From: Ophiocordyceps camponoti-saundersi (nom. inval.)
Lineage: Eukaryota; Ascomycota; Sordariomycetes; Hypocreales; Ophiocordycipitaceae
Assembly: GCA_003339415.1 (NCBI GenBank)
Contig: PDHQ01000464.1
Span: 1 to 22,144 of the forward strand
Direction: 5' to 3'
Length of the DNA stretch: 22,144 bases
The notes under the pieces were generated by a model, which saw only the letters and a list, made by a program, of their open reading frames with translations, made no database searches and was not told where the DNA came from. Made by a program: the position numbers and the translations under genes. Shown piece after piece: positions 1 through 10,540 of this stretch (position 1 is its first letter; every line of letters begins with the position of its first letter).

Positions 1-127
<127 letters not shown>

Positions 128-273
128 GAGAAATCCGCTACCTATTTTATAAATAAAACTATATTAATATTTTTCTACTTATAAGGATATTTTTATCTAA
201 GCTTTAGTTTATTATTATTACCGCTATAGCTCTTACTAATTTTACTATTATTACTATTACTAATATTACTATT

Positions 274-420
274 AATAAAGTTATTTAAACTAAAAAAGAT
301 AAGGATAAGAATAATATAAATAATAAGGGCGATAACGGTAACGATAATAATAATAATAATAAAAACGGTAACGAAGGTAAAGATAATAAGGTTAATAAGG
401 ATAATAATAAAGGCCTTAGT
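274..420 (+). other. Degraded Asn/Asp/Lys-rich low-complexity stretch
   Basis: Read on the plus strand from 274, the sequence is a run of GAT, AAT, AAG and GGT codons giving an Asn/Asp/Lys/Gly-rich low-complexity peptide. A Pro/Ser-rich stretch follows at about 505-560 (CCT/TCT codons). A second Pro-rich then Asn/Asp/Lys-rich stretch lies at about 925-1018, so the motif order recurs. This could be the linker of a degraded transposon or host protein, or simply (GAT/AAT)n satellite DNA. No domain is recognisable and no product is assigned. Confidence 0.4.
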
Positions 421-564
421 TTAAAGGCGGAATTTCCGGCTTTTAGTACCTAGTTTCAGAATTATTATAGCTATACGCTAACCCGCTTAGGTTATTATTT
501 TTCTACGCCTCCTCCTCCTTCTTCTCTTTTTTCTTCTTTTACTTCTCCTCCTCCCTTATCCCCT

Positions 565-889
565 AAAATAAGTCTTTTCTTATCTTATCTAATAGCTTAC
601 TATATAAAACTTATTAATCTTATATTTAAAAGGGCGACTTATTTATTATAAGGGAATATATTACTAATATTACCGGGTTTCTATTTAGCTATTTTATAAA
701 AAAGCTTTTAGCTTAAAGCTTCTTATTAGTCTTCTCCTTCTTCTCCTCTTATTAAGATAAGTCTTTTTAACTTACTTAATACCTTACTATATAAGACTTA
801 TTAATCCTATATCTAAAAGAGCGACTTATTTAGTAAGGTTTTTCGCTAATATTAGGTTTTCTTTAAGCTATTACGTGGAAGAAATCCTA
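565..889. repeat. Two diverged tandem copies of a ~188-bp unit
   Basis: Copy 1 (about 565-703) and copy 2 (about 754-889) share an ordered series of words: 'ataagtcttttt/ct', 'cttactatataa', 'cttattaatc', 'tatatctaaaag/tatatttaaaag' and 'gcgacttattta'. The offsets between matching words are 187-189 bp. Most differences are C/T or A/G transitions, as RIP would leave. Both copies follow a CT-rich (Pro/Ser codon) stretch. The unit is unidentified. It could be an internal repeat of a degraded protein or a minisatellite. Confidence 0.7.
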
Positions 890-1019
890 GGCTAAGACTC
901 CTACTCTTACTCCCGCTTTTTCGCCTCCTCCCGCACCCGCTACTAATACTATTAATAATAAAAATAAGGATAAAGATAAAGATAATAAAAATAATAATAA
1001 TAGTTATAGCGATAAATAA

Positions 1020-1440
1020 GTTATAAAAGCTTTTTAGGAGTATTTATATTTATATTATATTTAATAAGCTAAATAGTATTATAATTAAGCTATTATGCTA
1101 AAATATATAAAGGGATAAAAACCTTATATATTTTATATAAAATATATACCCTCTTATTAAACTTATATGCCCGCGCTATAGCTTCTTATTTTAGCTTATA
1201 TAGCGTAATATATTACTATTATTATTAAAAACTCGCTAATAATAATAAAAGCTAATAAGGTACTTTAAGTAGCGATTATAATAGCTTAAGCCTTAATAAT
1301 CTTAGGCAAGCTTATACTTATATATAATAATACTCTCTTTATTATATAGTTAGTTTTCCTTAATCTCGCTATATATAACGTGGAAAGCTAATTCCTTATT
1401 TTAAGGAGTATATTAATACTATCCTTAATATCGCCCCCTT
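1020..1440. other. Unassigned RIP-degraded sequence
   Basis: This interval between the Asn/Asp/Lys-rich repeat and the less mutated patch holds short fragmentary frames on the plus strand, with nothing that matches a family I know. It lies downstream of the chromodomain end of the minus-strand chromovirus. It could therefore contain that element's 3' LTR, but no matching copy was found by eye on the other side of the element (13400-14800). Confidence 0.4.
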
Positions 1441-1465
1441 TTATAAGCTTTTAAGCTTTAAGGGG

Positions 1466-1690
1466 TAGCTAATACTCTTTTATTAGAGGATCGGGTTACC
1501 GCCCTTAAGCGGGCTATTATTACTATTATACTTACTATTACTGTTACTCCTGCGCCTGCTACTAAGCTGATAACCTGAACGCTGTTACGCCGCCGCCGTT
1601 ATCTAGCTAAAAAGTTATTATCTGCGAAGAAGTAGCCTTATTAAATATTATAAGGCGGGGGGTTTTTCCGCGCTAAAAAGTGTGCTTTTT
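1466..1690 (+). pseudogene. Less mutated coding-like patch, product unknown
   Basis: This patch is richer in G+C than its surroundings and retains several CTG, TGC and TGT words that RIP normally removes. On the plus strand a frame around 1480-1640 gives a stretch with Leu-Glu-Asp-Arg-Val and Leu-Lys-Arg-Ala. Thr/Pro/Ala-rich sequence and an Arg-rich segment (CGC CGC CGC CGT) follow. An in-frame TGA lies near 1578 and TAG near 1633. The pattern of a short coiled coil plus a basic tail resembles the C-terminus of some fungal pogo/Fot1-type transposases, but no DDE core is visible upstream, so that is only a guess. Only a fragment is present. Confidence 0.3.
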
Positions 1691-1784
1691 AATATATATT
1701 CTCTGTTAGCTATTTTACTATATATTTCCTAATAACTTACTTATTATTATATATAGCTAGTTTATATAAAGCTTTAAAGCGACT

Positions 1785-1932
1785 AAAAGCTACGGTACCC
1801 TTAAGTTTTACTAAAAGTTTTTATATAAAGTTTTAATAACTTTTTTATTTAATAAAGACCTCCTATCTCTTACCTTTACTTACCTTCTTCTATCTAGCTA
1901 AAATAATTTCTTTAATTTCCTATTTTTCCTTT
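1785..1932 (-). pseudogene. Chromodomain at the C-terminus of chromovirus Pol
   Basis: On the minus strand from about 1930 downward, one frame reads Glu-Lys-stop-Glu-Ile-Lys-Glu-Ile-Ile-Leu-Ala-Arg, then Phe-Ile-Lys-stop-Lys-Ser-Tyr. Restoring Trp at the stops gives the chromodomain hallmarks E-x-W-E-v-E-x-I-L and the K-W-K-x-Y core. In chromoviruses this module sits after the integrase and binds modified histones, steering insertion to heterochromatin. The position after integrase and the GPY/F-like segment fits. The two key Trp codons are now TAG and TAA, so the relic is non-functional. Confidence 0.78.
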
Positions 1933-1934
1933 TT

Positions 1935-3560
1935 ATTAATTAGTATTATAAGAGGCTATAAATTAGTAACCTCTTATCTAAGTAAAGGGTTTAAAGCTAC
2001 CCTTTTAAGTAAATCTATATTAAAGTAATTATAAGCTTTTATTAGTAATCCTATAAGTTTTATAAGGGTTAGGTTAATAACTTACGCTATTATAAACTTT
2101 GCGTTTTTTAGTTAAGCTTCTTTTTAAAATATATACTTAGGAAATTATATAAATTAAGCTAAACCTTATTACTTACTTTAAAGCGTTTAGCCGCTTATTA
2201 ATTCTTATTAGCTTAGAATTTTAAAGTTTATAAGGATTAGGTATCGGCAGCTTAATAAAAGTTTATTACTCGCTATAATCTTTTTATAAAGTCTTTAGCC
2301 TAGCTTTTAGGATTTTTTATTAACGCTTATAAAATATTTAAGTTTAATAATATTATTATAAAAGCTTAAAATTTATAAGTTACGAAGAATAGCGTTATTC
2401 TTATAAGTAAGTAAACTTTATTATTTAGTATAAGTTAAGCTATAAGAAGCTATTTATCTTAGTTATCTTAATTATTAGAAATTACCGCTTAGAAGTAAGC
2501 TTATATATTTTAATTAAATTTATTATATCCTTTATTAGTTTATAAATAATAAGCTATATTAACTATTTAATTAATTTTATAAAATTAATAAAGATAGCTT
2601 TAAAACTCGCTTATTTAGTTTATTCCTTTATTATTTATAATTATACTTAGCTGCTAGTAAAACTATATAAAATACTAAAAAAAACTACTTTATATAAAGC
2701 GGGGCGTTTATTAAAAGTATTAGCTTAAATAAGATCTTTTTACTTAGTTAGTTTTTAATTACTTATAAGTGCTTATTTCTATATTCTATAAGCGGGAAAT
2801 CTATTATAAAGTTTATTTATATATATTAGGAAAATTAATCTAAAGTAAGTAATAACTTAAGAAAAGTAGTTTAATATTATTTTTAAGCTTTAGTCTTATT
2901 ATAAGTATTATAGTTTCTAAAAAATTAATAAATATATTACTATTAAAGTAGCTAGAAAAAGTCTTAAGTTATAAGGGCTATTATACCTTCCCTTTTAAAG
3001 TAACTAACTAAGGCTAAGTTATAAATTATTTAAATAAAATAATTCCGTAATATATTAAGCGAGGAGGTTAGTGCCTTTTTAGAATCTTTTATTATAGTAA
3101 CCGAAGCTCCTAAAACCTAAAGCTTATTATAAAAATATATTCTTCCTTTAATATTAATATAGTAATTTATAATTTAAACCTTAAGCTATAGCTTTAGAGA
3201 GAGTAAGTAGTCTCCCCTTATTATAGCTTAATATACTTCTTAGAAGACTAAGTTTTATAATACTATCCTATTTTAAACTTTTTAAAGCTTATTATTAGAG
3301 AAAACTTAAGTTTCTAATAAGATATTATTCCGTAAATTTATAGCGTTTTCTATAGCTACGCTTATATTTTATTATCTGTCCTCTCCTTCTTCCTTTTCTA
3401 AGATAATAATAAGGTCCTTTAAGGTATCGATTATAATTACTTATAAGTAGAATTATAAGGCTTCCTTAGGAATTATTTAGATAAAGTAAGCGTCTTCCTT
3501 TTTTATAATTAAGGGTTTATCCTAGTCCTTATAAGAAAAGGTATTTAAGATTATAGCTTA
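1935..3560 (-). pseudogene. Chromovirus integrase with GPY/F-like region (degraded)
   Basis: The clearest segment is 2490-2563 on the minus strand: Ala-Tyr-Tyr-Leu-stop-Thr-Asn-Lys-Gly, then Asn-stop-Asn-Ile-stop-Ala-Tyr. It corresponds to the integrase A-Y-H-P-Q-T-D-G ... N-Q-N-I-x-A-Y signature with His, Gln and Asp mutated. Downstream at about 2440-2480 is the equivalent of the D-x-W-D-x-W/L-L-x-A-x-L-x-x-N segment. At about 2130-2165 a Lys-Val-stop-Leu-Asn-Leu stretch matches the V-W-L start of the GPY/F module. The catalytic D,D,E residues and the N-terminal HHCC finger (expected around 3250-3550) are too mutated to point at. The function would have been cDNA integration. Assignment of the C-terminal half is strong and of the N-terminal half is by position. 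Confidence 0.78.
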
Positions 3561-3639
3561 CTTACTAAGTTAGTAGCGAATCTTAAAGTTAAGTTATAAT
3601 AAGTACTTAGCTTATCGCGTTTATTATTTTAAAAAGTAT

Positions 3640-4411
3640 TAGTAAGTTATAAAATACTTTAAATTCTTATAATTAGTAATAATACTAAAGCTATTATAAT
3701 TTATAGCTATATAATTTAGCGTGCTTTTACTCTAAGTATTTAATAATTATTAATATTTCTTTATTATATATAAAATAGTTACGCTTAGCTATATTTATTT
3801 TTATAAAAAAGAATACTATGAGTTATTTTTACCTATCTCTTTTTTAGTAAAAATAACCTCTTATAATATAAGTATTAGCGTTTACTTTTAAAAATATAAG
3901 GTTCTTTAAGTTTTATTTTACTAATAAGGGGGCTTTTATAAATAAGTTCTTAACTTCCTTAAAAGCCCGCTTTTAATCTAAACTTTAGATAAACTTAACT
4001 CCTTTCTTTATTAAGTTTATTAATAATTTTATTACCTTAGTAAAATCTATAATAAAAAGTTATTAAAATTTAGTAAAACTTAGAAATCCGCGAAGGCCCT
4101 TAAGGGAAGTTAGCGCCGCCTAGTTAAAAATTATCTTAATATTTTTAAAGTTTACTTAAAGCTTAACTCCCGCTAATATTATAAATCTTAAGTATTTTAC
4201 CTTTTTAATTATAAATTTATACTTATTTAAGTTTTAATAAAGCTTATATTCCTAAAGCTTATAGAGAATTAAATATACTTTATAAAAATAATCCTTTTTA
4301 ATATTATTAAAATAAATAATAATATTATTAATATAAGCTAAGTAAAACTTATTAAGATATAGTTAAAAGATATTATTAATATATTTTTAGAATATAATAA
4401 GAGCCCTTATA
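3640..4411 (-). pseudogene. Chromovirus RT (second half) and RNase H
   Basis: Starting at the target-site copy, the minus strand reads Ile-Ile-Phe-stop-Lys-Tyr-Ile-Asn-Asn, matching A-T-F-Q-K-Y-I-N-D of gypsy RT. It continues to the catalytic box at 4324-4335, where Tyr-Ile-Asn-Asn replaces Y-I-D-D. It then runs on through the equivalents of Y-S-D-D, V-x-x-V-L-x-x-L, K-C-x-F and V-x-F-L-G-F-I (about 4190-4320). After the connection segment, an RNase H start is seen near 3870-3905 (Asn-Ala-Asn for D-A-S, then Ile-Ile-Arg-Gly). The S-R-K-x-S-x-x-E-x-N-Y-x-I-x-D-K-E-L-L motif equivalents lie at about 3720-3830. Both RT aspartates are lost to GAT-to-AAT changes. Confidence 0.92.
4394..4411. repeat. 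Target-site duplication, left copy (18 bp)
   Basis: The 18-mer ataataagagcccttata here is identical to 10871-10888. It lies in the host chromovirus RT (codons of the A-P-A-T part of F-G-L-x-x-A-P-A-T-F-Q). It marks the 5' insertion border of the LINE. The flanking bases differ from those of the right copy on both sides. Some of the leading 'ataata' could be coincidental similarity to the LINE tail, so the true duplication is about 12-18 bp. Confidence 0.85.
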
Positions 4412-4439
4412 TAAACCTTTTATAATAATAGGATAGGAC

Positions 4440-4660
4440 CCGTTATTTAATATTCCGCTCGCTATAATATATTTATTACTAAGAAGATAATAATAGCGCC
4501 CGTAATAGCTAAGGCCAGGGCCCGAGGAACGGGCGATACTCCTATAGTCGTAAATAGGGGGTTGCGAGGACTAAGTTAGTCCTTATAATATCCCTAGTCT
4601 AGCTAAGGGTAATATAATAATAATATTAAGATAAACGGAGCGACGGACTAAGTATAGTGC
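4440..4660 (+). other. LINE 5' leader with GC-rich hairpin
   Basis: This leader between the left border and the start of the ORF1 frame is distinctly less AT-rich than its surroundings around 4495-4640. It contains CGCCCG (4497-4502) facing CGGGCG (4530-4535), a 6-bp perfect stem around a 27-base loop. LINE internal promoters lie in this position, so a promoter or RNA structural role is possible, but nothing here proves it. Confidence 0.45.
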
Positions 4661-5840
4661 TTTAGCGATTATAATATAAAAAATATATATAATAAGCTTA
4701 TTACGGTAATATTAGCTATAGCGTTTTCTAAAATATAAGATATTATAATAGCCCTTAAGGCTAAATTTTATAAAAAATATATAGTTACTTCGGATTAAAC
4801 TAAAACCTAACTTTTACTTAAAATTACTAAGTTAATTAAGAAAATAATTACTAAAGCTATATAAAAAGCCCTCCTATTAATAGCTAGTCCTAATACTAAT
4901 TAAGCTTACTTAATATAAGCGTTTATAGCTACTAATAGATATATAATAATTAAACTTATTTAAAGCTATTTTAATAAAAAAATTATTATATTTATAAAAA
5001 ATATTATAATTAATATAAATATCTTATAATTAACTTTATAAAAGATTATATAAGCTATAAATATAGCTTTAAAATATAAAACTATATTAGTAATATAATA
5101 GCTTTTTAGTAAGGATATTATAATTATATTTTATTTAAAGTATAAAAGGTAAATAGCTTTAATTAAGTAAATCCTTATTATTTTCGGAGAGCGAGCAGTT
5201 TATAATTAAAGGACCTACTTTATTATAGCGAAAAAAGTATATATAAAGGCCGCTTATAATAACTAAGATATACTTATATAATAGATTAAGAAGGTTAATA
5301 AAGTTAAAATTACCTAAGTCTAAGCTCTTTAGCCTTATAGCGAGGCAGCTATATATATATACTTAATACTAAAAGTTATTAATATAATAAATATTAATAA
5401 ACTTATATAAAATAAACTTATAATAAATATAAAAATCTCTTAAGTTAAGGTTTATAATAACGCGGTATAGCTCCGATAATATTATTAATATTACTAATTT
5501 AAATATATAGCGAAATACTATTATAAATAACTATATTATAACTTTTACGCGGCCGCGGCGCACTTAGAAAAGGAGAATATATACCTAGCCTTAGCTAAAA
5601 ATAAAACTAAAAGCTATATCCTTTATAAGGGATATTATACCTTATTATCCTAGGACTATCTTACTTTAAAAGTATATTAAAACTAAGTATATAATAACTA
5701 TACTTATTAACTATATAAATTTTAAGATTACTTATAGCTAACTTAATCTTAATTTAATAATAGCTTTATTAAAGTTTAATCTTAGAAGTAATCTCTCTTA
5801 CTTTTATTATAGTTATAAGCTATAATTTAATTTAATATAA
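4660..5840 (+). pseudogene. LINE ORF1 (Gag-like, zinc knuckles), degraded
   Basis: One plus-strand frame (codon phase fixed by 5453) runs from at least 4820 to about 5700, with stops only where Gln/Trp codons are expected. Knuckle 1 at 5480-5521 has C-x2-C-x4-H-x4-C spacing, with all four ligands now Tyr codons (5480, 5489, 5504, 5519) around Phe-Lys-Tyr-Ile-Ala-Lys-Tyr (ancestral F-G-H-I-A-K-Y). Knuckle 2 at 5537-5578 retains its His (CAC at 5561), with Tyr at the two Cys positions. Its fourth position is Asn, which RIP of a Cys codon does not explain. A third knuckle near 5610-5665 fits C-x2-C-x3-H-x6-C, typical of Tad1-like ORF1. The protein would bind element RNA. The start and end are approximate. 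Confidence 0.82.
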
Positions 5841-5989
5841 ATAAGGACCTTAATCCGGTACTAAAAAGGGGCTATAGTAAGACTAATATTACTCTTAGTA
5901 CTTAAGGAGGATAGGGAGCTAGTAGGGGATAAGGAGCCCCCTTATTTACCCTAATATAATTATAAACTTTTACCCTATCCGCCTCTAAT

Positions 5990-8900
5990 AAAGATTAAAA
6001 CTCTTTTTTAAAATATATAAAAGCGTAACTATTTTATATATATAGCGCTTTATAGCTTAGTTAGCGATAATTTTATTTATATATAGAAACTGTAACGTGA
6101 CTAATTTAATCGCTTACCGCTTTTAAGTATTTTATTATATAAATTTATAAATTTTAATAACTAAGCGATTTTTTATATTTATAAATAATTAAACCTTTCC
6201 TTTTTAACCCCCCTTACCGCCTTTAATATAATATTTATTCTCTTTTATACCTTATCTTTATTATAAATTATATTTATCTACTCGCTCTTATTAATAATAA
6301 AGTTAGGTTTTTTTTAAAAAGATATTATTTACCTTAACCTTAGCCTAATAGCTACCCTCTTATATAGTAACTTTAACTTTTACTACCCCTCTTAAGATTA
6401 TTATAAATAGTCCTCCCTTAAAATATCTAACTTTCTTAAGCTAATAACTAGCCTCTAACTTAGCTTTTTTACGCCCCTAAGTAAAGTTACTTAGAAAATA
6501 TATAATAAGTAAATTAGAATTATTAACCTAGCTTAAGCTACGCCTAATTACTAAGTAATATATTTAGGAAATAACCTTAACTTTATTAGCTTTAACTATA
6601 TTTTATAAATTATCCTTGTTAATATTAATCTTTACCTTAATATAACTTTAATTAAGATATAGCGCTCCTTTTACTTAGATATCCTTATAGCTAAGGTATA
6701 AAACTAACTTAAACTAAACTTATACCTTATTATAATACTTAGAGAGCTTAAAAATATAATAACCTTACTTTATAACTAGCTAGAAATAATAGTAGAAATA
6801 ATAATATTAGTATATATTCGAACTTACCTTATAGCGTAAAACTAATAAAACTAAGTAATAGCTATTATTATAATAGTTATAAAAAAAGCCTTATATTACT
6901 AGCGTACGAATTTTACTAACTCCTACTAATAAAATTACTAAAAAGTAATAAAAGTATAAAAGTTAATATTTAGCGTAATATATTATAATACTTAGCGTAA
7001 TTTCCTTAATAATATCTTTATAAAATTATTAACTTTTTAAATTATAAAATATTAGGCCTAGCTATAAAGCTAGGCCGCGCTTAAGCTAATATATATCCTT
7101 ATATTTTAGAAATACTTAAAATTAATATTAGCGATTATTTTCTCTAATAAGGTAACCTTACTTAGCTAATAATTTTTCCTAGCTCTTATTAATTTAGCCC
7201 CTTTACTTATTTTAGATAATCCCTTCCCTTTTTTTTATATTAAGCGTATTATTATTATTAAAAATATTTATTTTACCCTTTTCTTAATCGCTTCTTAGAA
7301 GTTAGCTAGCCCTAATAAGATTCTAGTTAGGTTTCTAAAAAAATATAAACTCCCCCTTATCTAAGTTTTCTAAAAAATCTTCGAAAGCTATATTAATAAT
7401 AGTTATTTCCTATTATAATTTAAAATCTTTAATATTATAATTATCTAAAAAGTAAATAAACTATTAGTTATATATTATACTTTTAGTAAATATAAGCTAA
7501 TTTTACTCTTTAATATAATAGGAAAAGTCCTTAAAATAATTATAATTAGGAAAATTATATTAGTTATAAAAAAGGCCCGGATCCTCCCTAATAGCTAGAT
7601 AAGTAATAAATTATAGCGCTTTACTAATATAGTAGTCTTTATATTTACTAAAATAATAAGGATAATTAAAAACTAAAATAATATTACTTTACTCCTTTTA
7701 TTAAACTTTACTAAGGCTTTTAATTATATTTTTTATAATAAGTTAATTATTATTTTAAACTACTTAAGCTTCTCCGAATAAGTTACGGTATTTATCCGAT
7801 TATATTTTATAAACTATACCTTAAGATTTAAATTTAACTATAAACTTAGTAATATTTTCTTAATTTAGTAAAAAGTCCCCTAAAAGTCTTTAATATTACT
7901 AGTCCTTTTCCTCCTATATATATCCTCGCTATATTAACGCTTAAACTAAATATTAGGTCTCCTTATAATAAAGTTTATAAATAATATTAAGATTTTTAAT
8001 ATTAGACGCGATAAAGCTTAGGTACTATTTTAACTTAAGTATATATAGTAAATTTACGAATAATAAGCTTTAGAATATAAAAGAACTTTTTAGCTAGCTA
8101 AAAGTAAGTTAATATATTTTATAAAGGTAAAGATAGTAAATATAACTAAGTTATAGCTTAAAGCTATAATAATATAACTAATATAAAAGGTGCGACTTTT
8201 AAAAATTTAATTATATTATAAGCTATATTAGAAATCTTACTTTTTTAAACTTACCGCTAAGCTTAAGCGCTAATACCTAGCCCTTATTAAGATTATAGCG
8301 TTAATATAAAGCTATACCTTATTAAAAGTAAGGGAAATTTATACTAAAGCTATTAGATTAGCTATTATATTTAATATAACTTAGTTCGCTTTATTTATAT
8401 AGCTAGGAGAGATATTATTTAGCCTTATTATAAAAGCCTTAGCTATAAAATAATCTAAGTACCTTTAAGTTATTACTAGGGCTTATAAGGCTACCCCTAT
8501 TTATTATATTAAAGCTAAGGCTTTTATCTTACCTCTTAACTTTTATTTTACTTACTATATAGTTTATACTTATTACCGCTTATAATATACTAGAATAGTA
8601 AACTTTATTTATATTACGGTAAAAAAGGCAGCTAAGTAAATATATTATAAATATAAAAGACGCCCTTACTAAAAAAGATATTAAGTATTATAAAACTTAG
8701 AGAAATTTTATATAATATAAACTAGCCCTAAGCTAGTAGTAAGATATAAGTAACGTAACTTTAATACTTAACTTCGTAATAAGTAGCTTTTCTACTAATA
8801 TTTTAAGGAGGGAAAATTAAAGAAATATAAGTAATTATATAGCTACCTTATAAATAAGCTACTATAACTTAAAGCTAGCTTTATTTTTTATATATATAAG

Positions 8901-9300
8901 GGATTTCCTAAGTTTATTAATATAATACTTATATAGCTTAAAATTAGATATATTAAACTTAATTTATTTTTTTAAGCTTATAAGGTACTTAGGGTAATAT
9001 TAAAGTAATACCTTTATAATAGCGGCGATAAAATAATCCCTTATATTTTTATTAATTATACTTTTATTTATAAAAGTAAGCCCTTTTTTAACGCTAACTA
9101 GCGTTTAATATAAGATTAGTAAGACTTTACTAAGGCGCTTAATAACTTATAATCTATAATATAATCTATATATTAGTTCCTTTTACTAAAAAGGCTTTAC
9201 TAATTTAACCTTATATTATTACTTTATAAGGAGAGGGAGAATAGGGATACTAACCTTAGCGCGGACGCGTAATAGTTACTATATAATAATATATTTATAT
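5990..9300 (+). pseudogene. LINE ORF2 (endonuclease-RT polyprotein), degraded
   Basis: A single frame (positions divisible by 3) holds all anchors from 7704 to 9057. These are: Asn-Phe-Thr-Lys-Ala-Phe-Asn-Tyr (7704-7727; ancestral D-F-T-K-A-F-D); Val-Pro-stop-Lys-Ser (7875-7889; V-P-Q-G-S-P box); Phe-Ile-Asn-Asn (7974-7985; catalytic F-V-D-D); a post-RT Lys-Leu-Thr-Ala-Lys-Leu-Lys-Arg (from 8247); Arg-Ala-Tyr-Lys-Ala-Thr-Pro (8478-8498; G-A-Y-K-A-T-P); and a terminal C-x-C...H-x4-C with Tyr at each ligand (9009, 9015, 9042, 9057). No indel is needed over about 1.35 kb. The apurinic-type endonuclease is expected at 5990-7000, but I could not pin its motifs. No RNase H domain was seen. The length of about 1,100 codons fits Tad1-clade ORF2. 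Confidence 0.88.
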
Positions 9301-9309
9301 TTTTTACTT

Positions 9310-10540
9310 TACTAACCGCTTACTTAGCTCTAAGTTTTAATTACCTTAACTATATATAAAAAACTAATTTAACTATATAAAGCGTAAAAATATCCGTAAT
9401 TATTATAGCTATAGCTATAGCCGTAGCTATATTTATATCCTTACTTATATTTATAACTTAAAGTAAAAGTTACTAGCTTTTATTATTTTTTATTAAATAT
9501 AATATAGTTATTAGCTAGTATTATAAAATTTTTATTTTTTAAATACTAATTAATAAAATTATTTTAAATAAGATTAAAAATCTCCTTATAAGAAGGCGGC
9601 TTAATAGCGTTATAGGCGCTTATAGCGCTTTTAACAATAATAAGAGCTTCCTTTATAGCGGGAGTAGGAGTAATATTAAGTATAATAAACTTATTAGCTT
9701 TTAACTTTAACTTAAACTTAATAAGTACTAAAGTAAAAAAGGTTCTAGTTATAAGCGGAGAAATAATAAAGATAAGAAGGCGGTTATAAGGTAAAAAAGT
9801 CCCTTATAAAGCTACCTTATTCTTAGCTATATAGTAGATATAGCGTAACTTATTTATTACTTAATTATAAAAATTAATTAATTATATATAAAAAATACGC
9901 TATTTTTAAGTTTATATTATAATAGCTATAATAAGTTAGTTAACGCTAGTTAGACCCTTAATTACTTTAATAATAAAATCTTTACCGAAAGAAGGAGGTA
10001 ATAAGCTTTAAAGTAGTACGCGGCTAGCGGCCGCTTAAATAACTTAATTAGCGCGGGAGCTATTATAACGCGTAATAATATAAGTCTCCTTAACGCGCTA
10101 AATAGTATTTTTCTATTACTTTTATTAATATAAGACTTACTTTAAACTTACTATAACTTTAATTTTAATTTATTAACTAAAAGTTATAATTAAAGCTTAG
10201 CTTATAAGCTACCTTAACTATAGCGTAAATAGCCTTTATTATAATAAGATTAATAATTAGCTTATACTTAGTATAATTATTTATATATTTTATATAAAAT
10301 ATACTAAGCTAGTTTACTTTAATTATTAGTAAGTTTAGGCGCGTACCGGGGCCGAATACTTATTACGCTATACTTAGTAAAGATTTTTAAAGCTTATAAG
10401 TATACTAATATAACTAGCGTAAAATATATCACGGGGGTAATCTCTTTCGATAAGTATTTTACTTCTAGTATAAGTTAGCTATAAATAATATACGTACTTA
10501 TAAGGACTACTTATATAATTAATTTTATTAAGATTACTAA
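9310..10540 (+). other. LINE 3' region or further insertion, unassigned
   Basis: This interval follows the ORF2 C-terminal zinc motif. It contains a short hydrophobic-looking frame (about 9376-9450) that is largely produced by a GCTATA hexamer repeat at about 9403-9432. A basic/Ser-rich frame at about 9590-9790 is free of obvious RIP damage to Ser and Lys codons, but I recognise no family. At 1.2 kb it is long for the 3' untranslated region of a LINE, so a second nested fragment is possible. No borders or target duplications were found. Confidence 0.4.

Noticed and set aside
1435..1465. CCCCTT...AAGGGG inverted repeat as a terminator
   Set aside because: The pairing is a 6-bp stem with a 19-base AT loop. 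No gene ends here, and the bacterial terminator concept does not apply.
9376..9450. Membrane-spanning peptide after ORF2
   Set aside because: The Ile/Ala-rich frame is generated by the GCTATA hexamer repeat at about 9403-9432 and has no start or extended frame.
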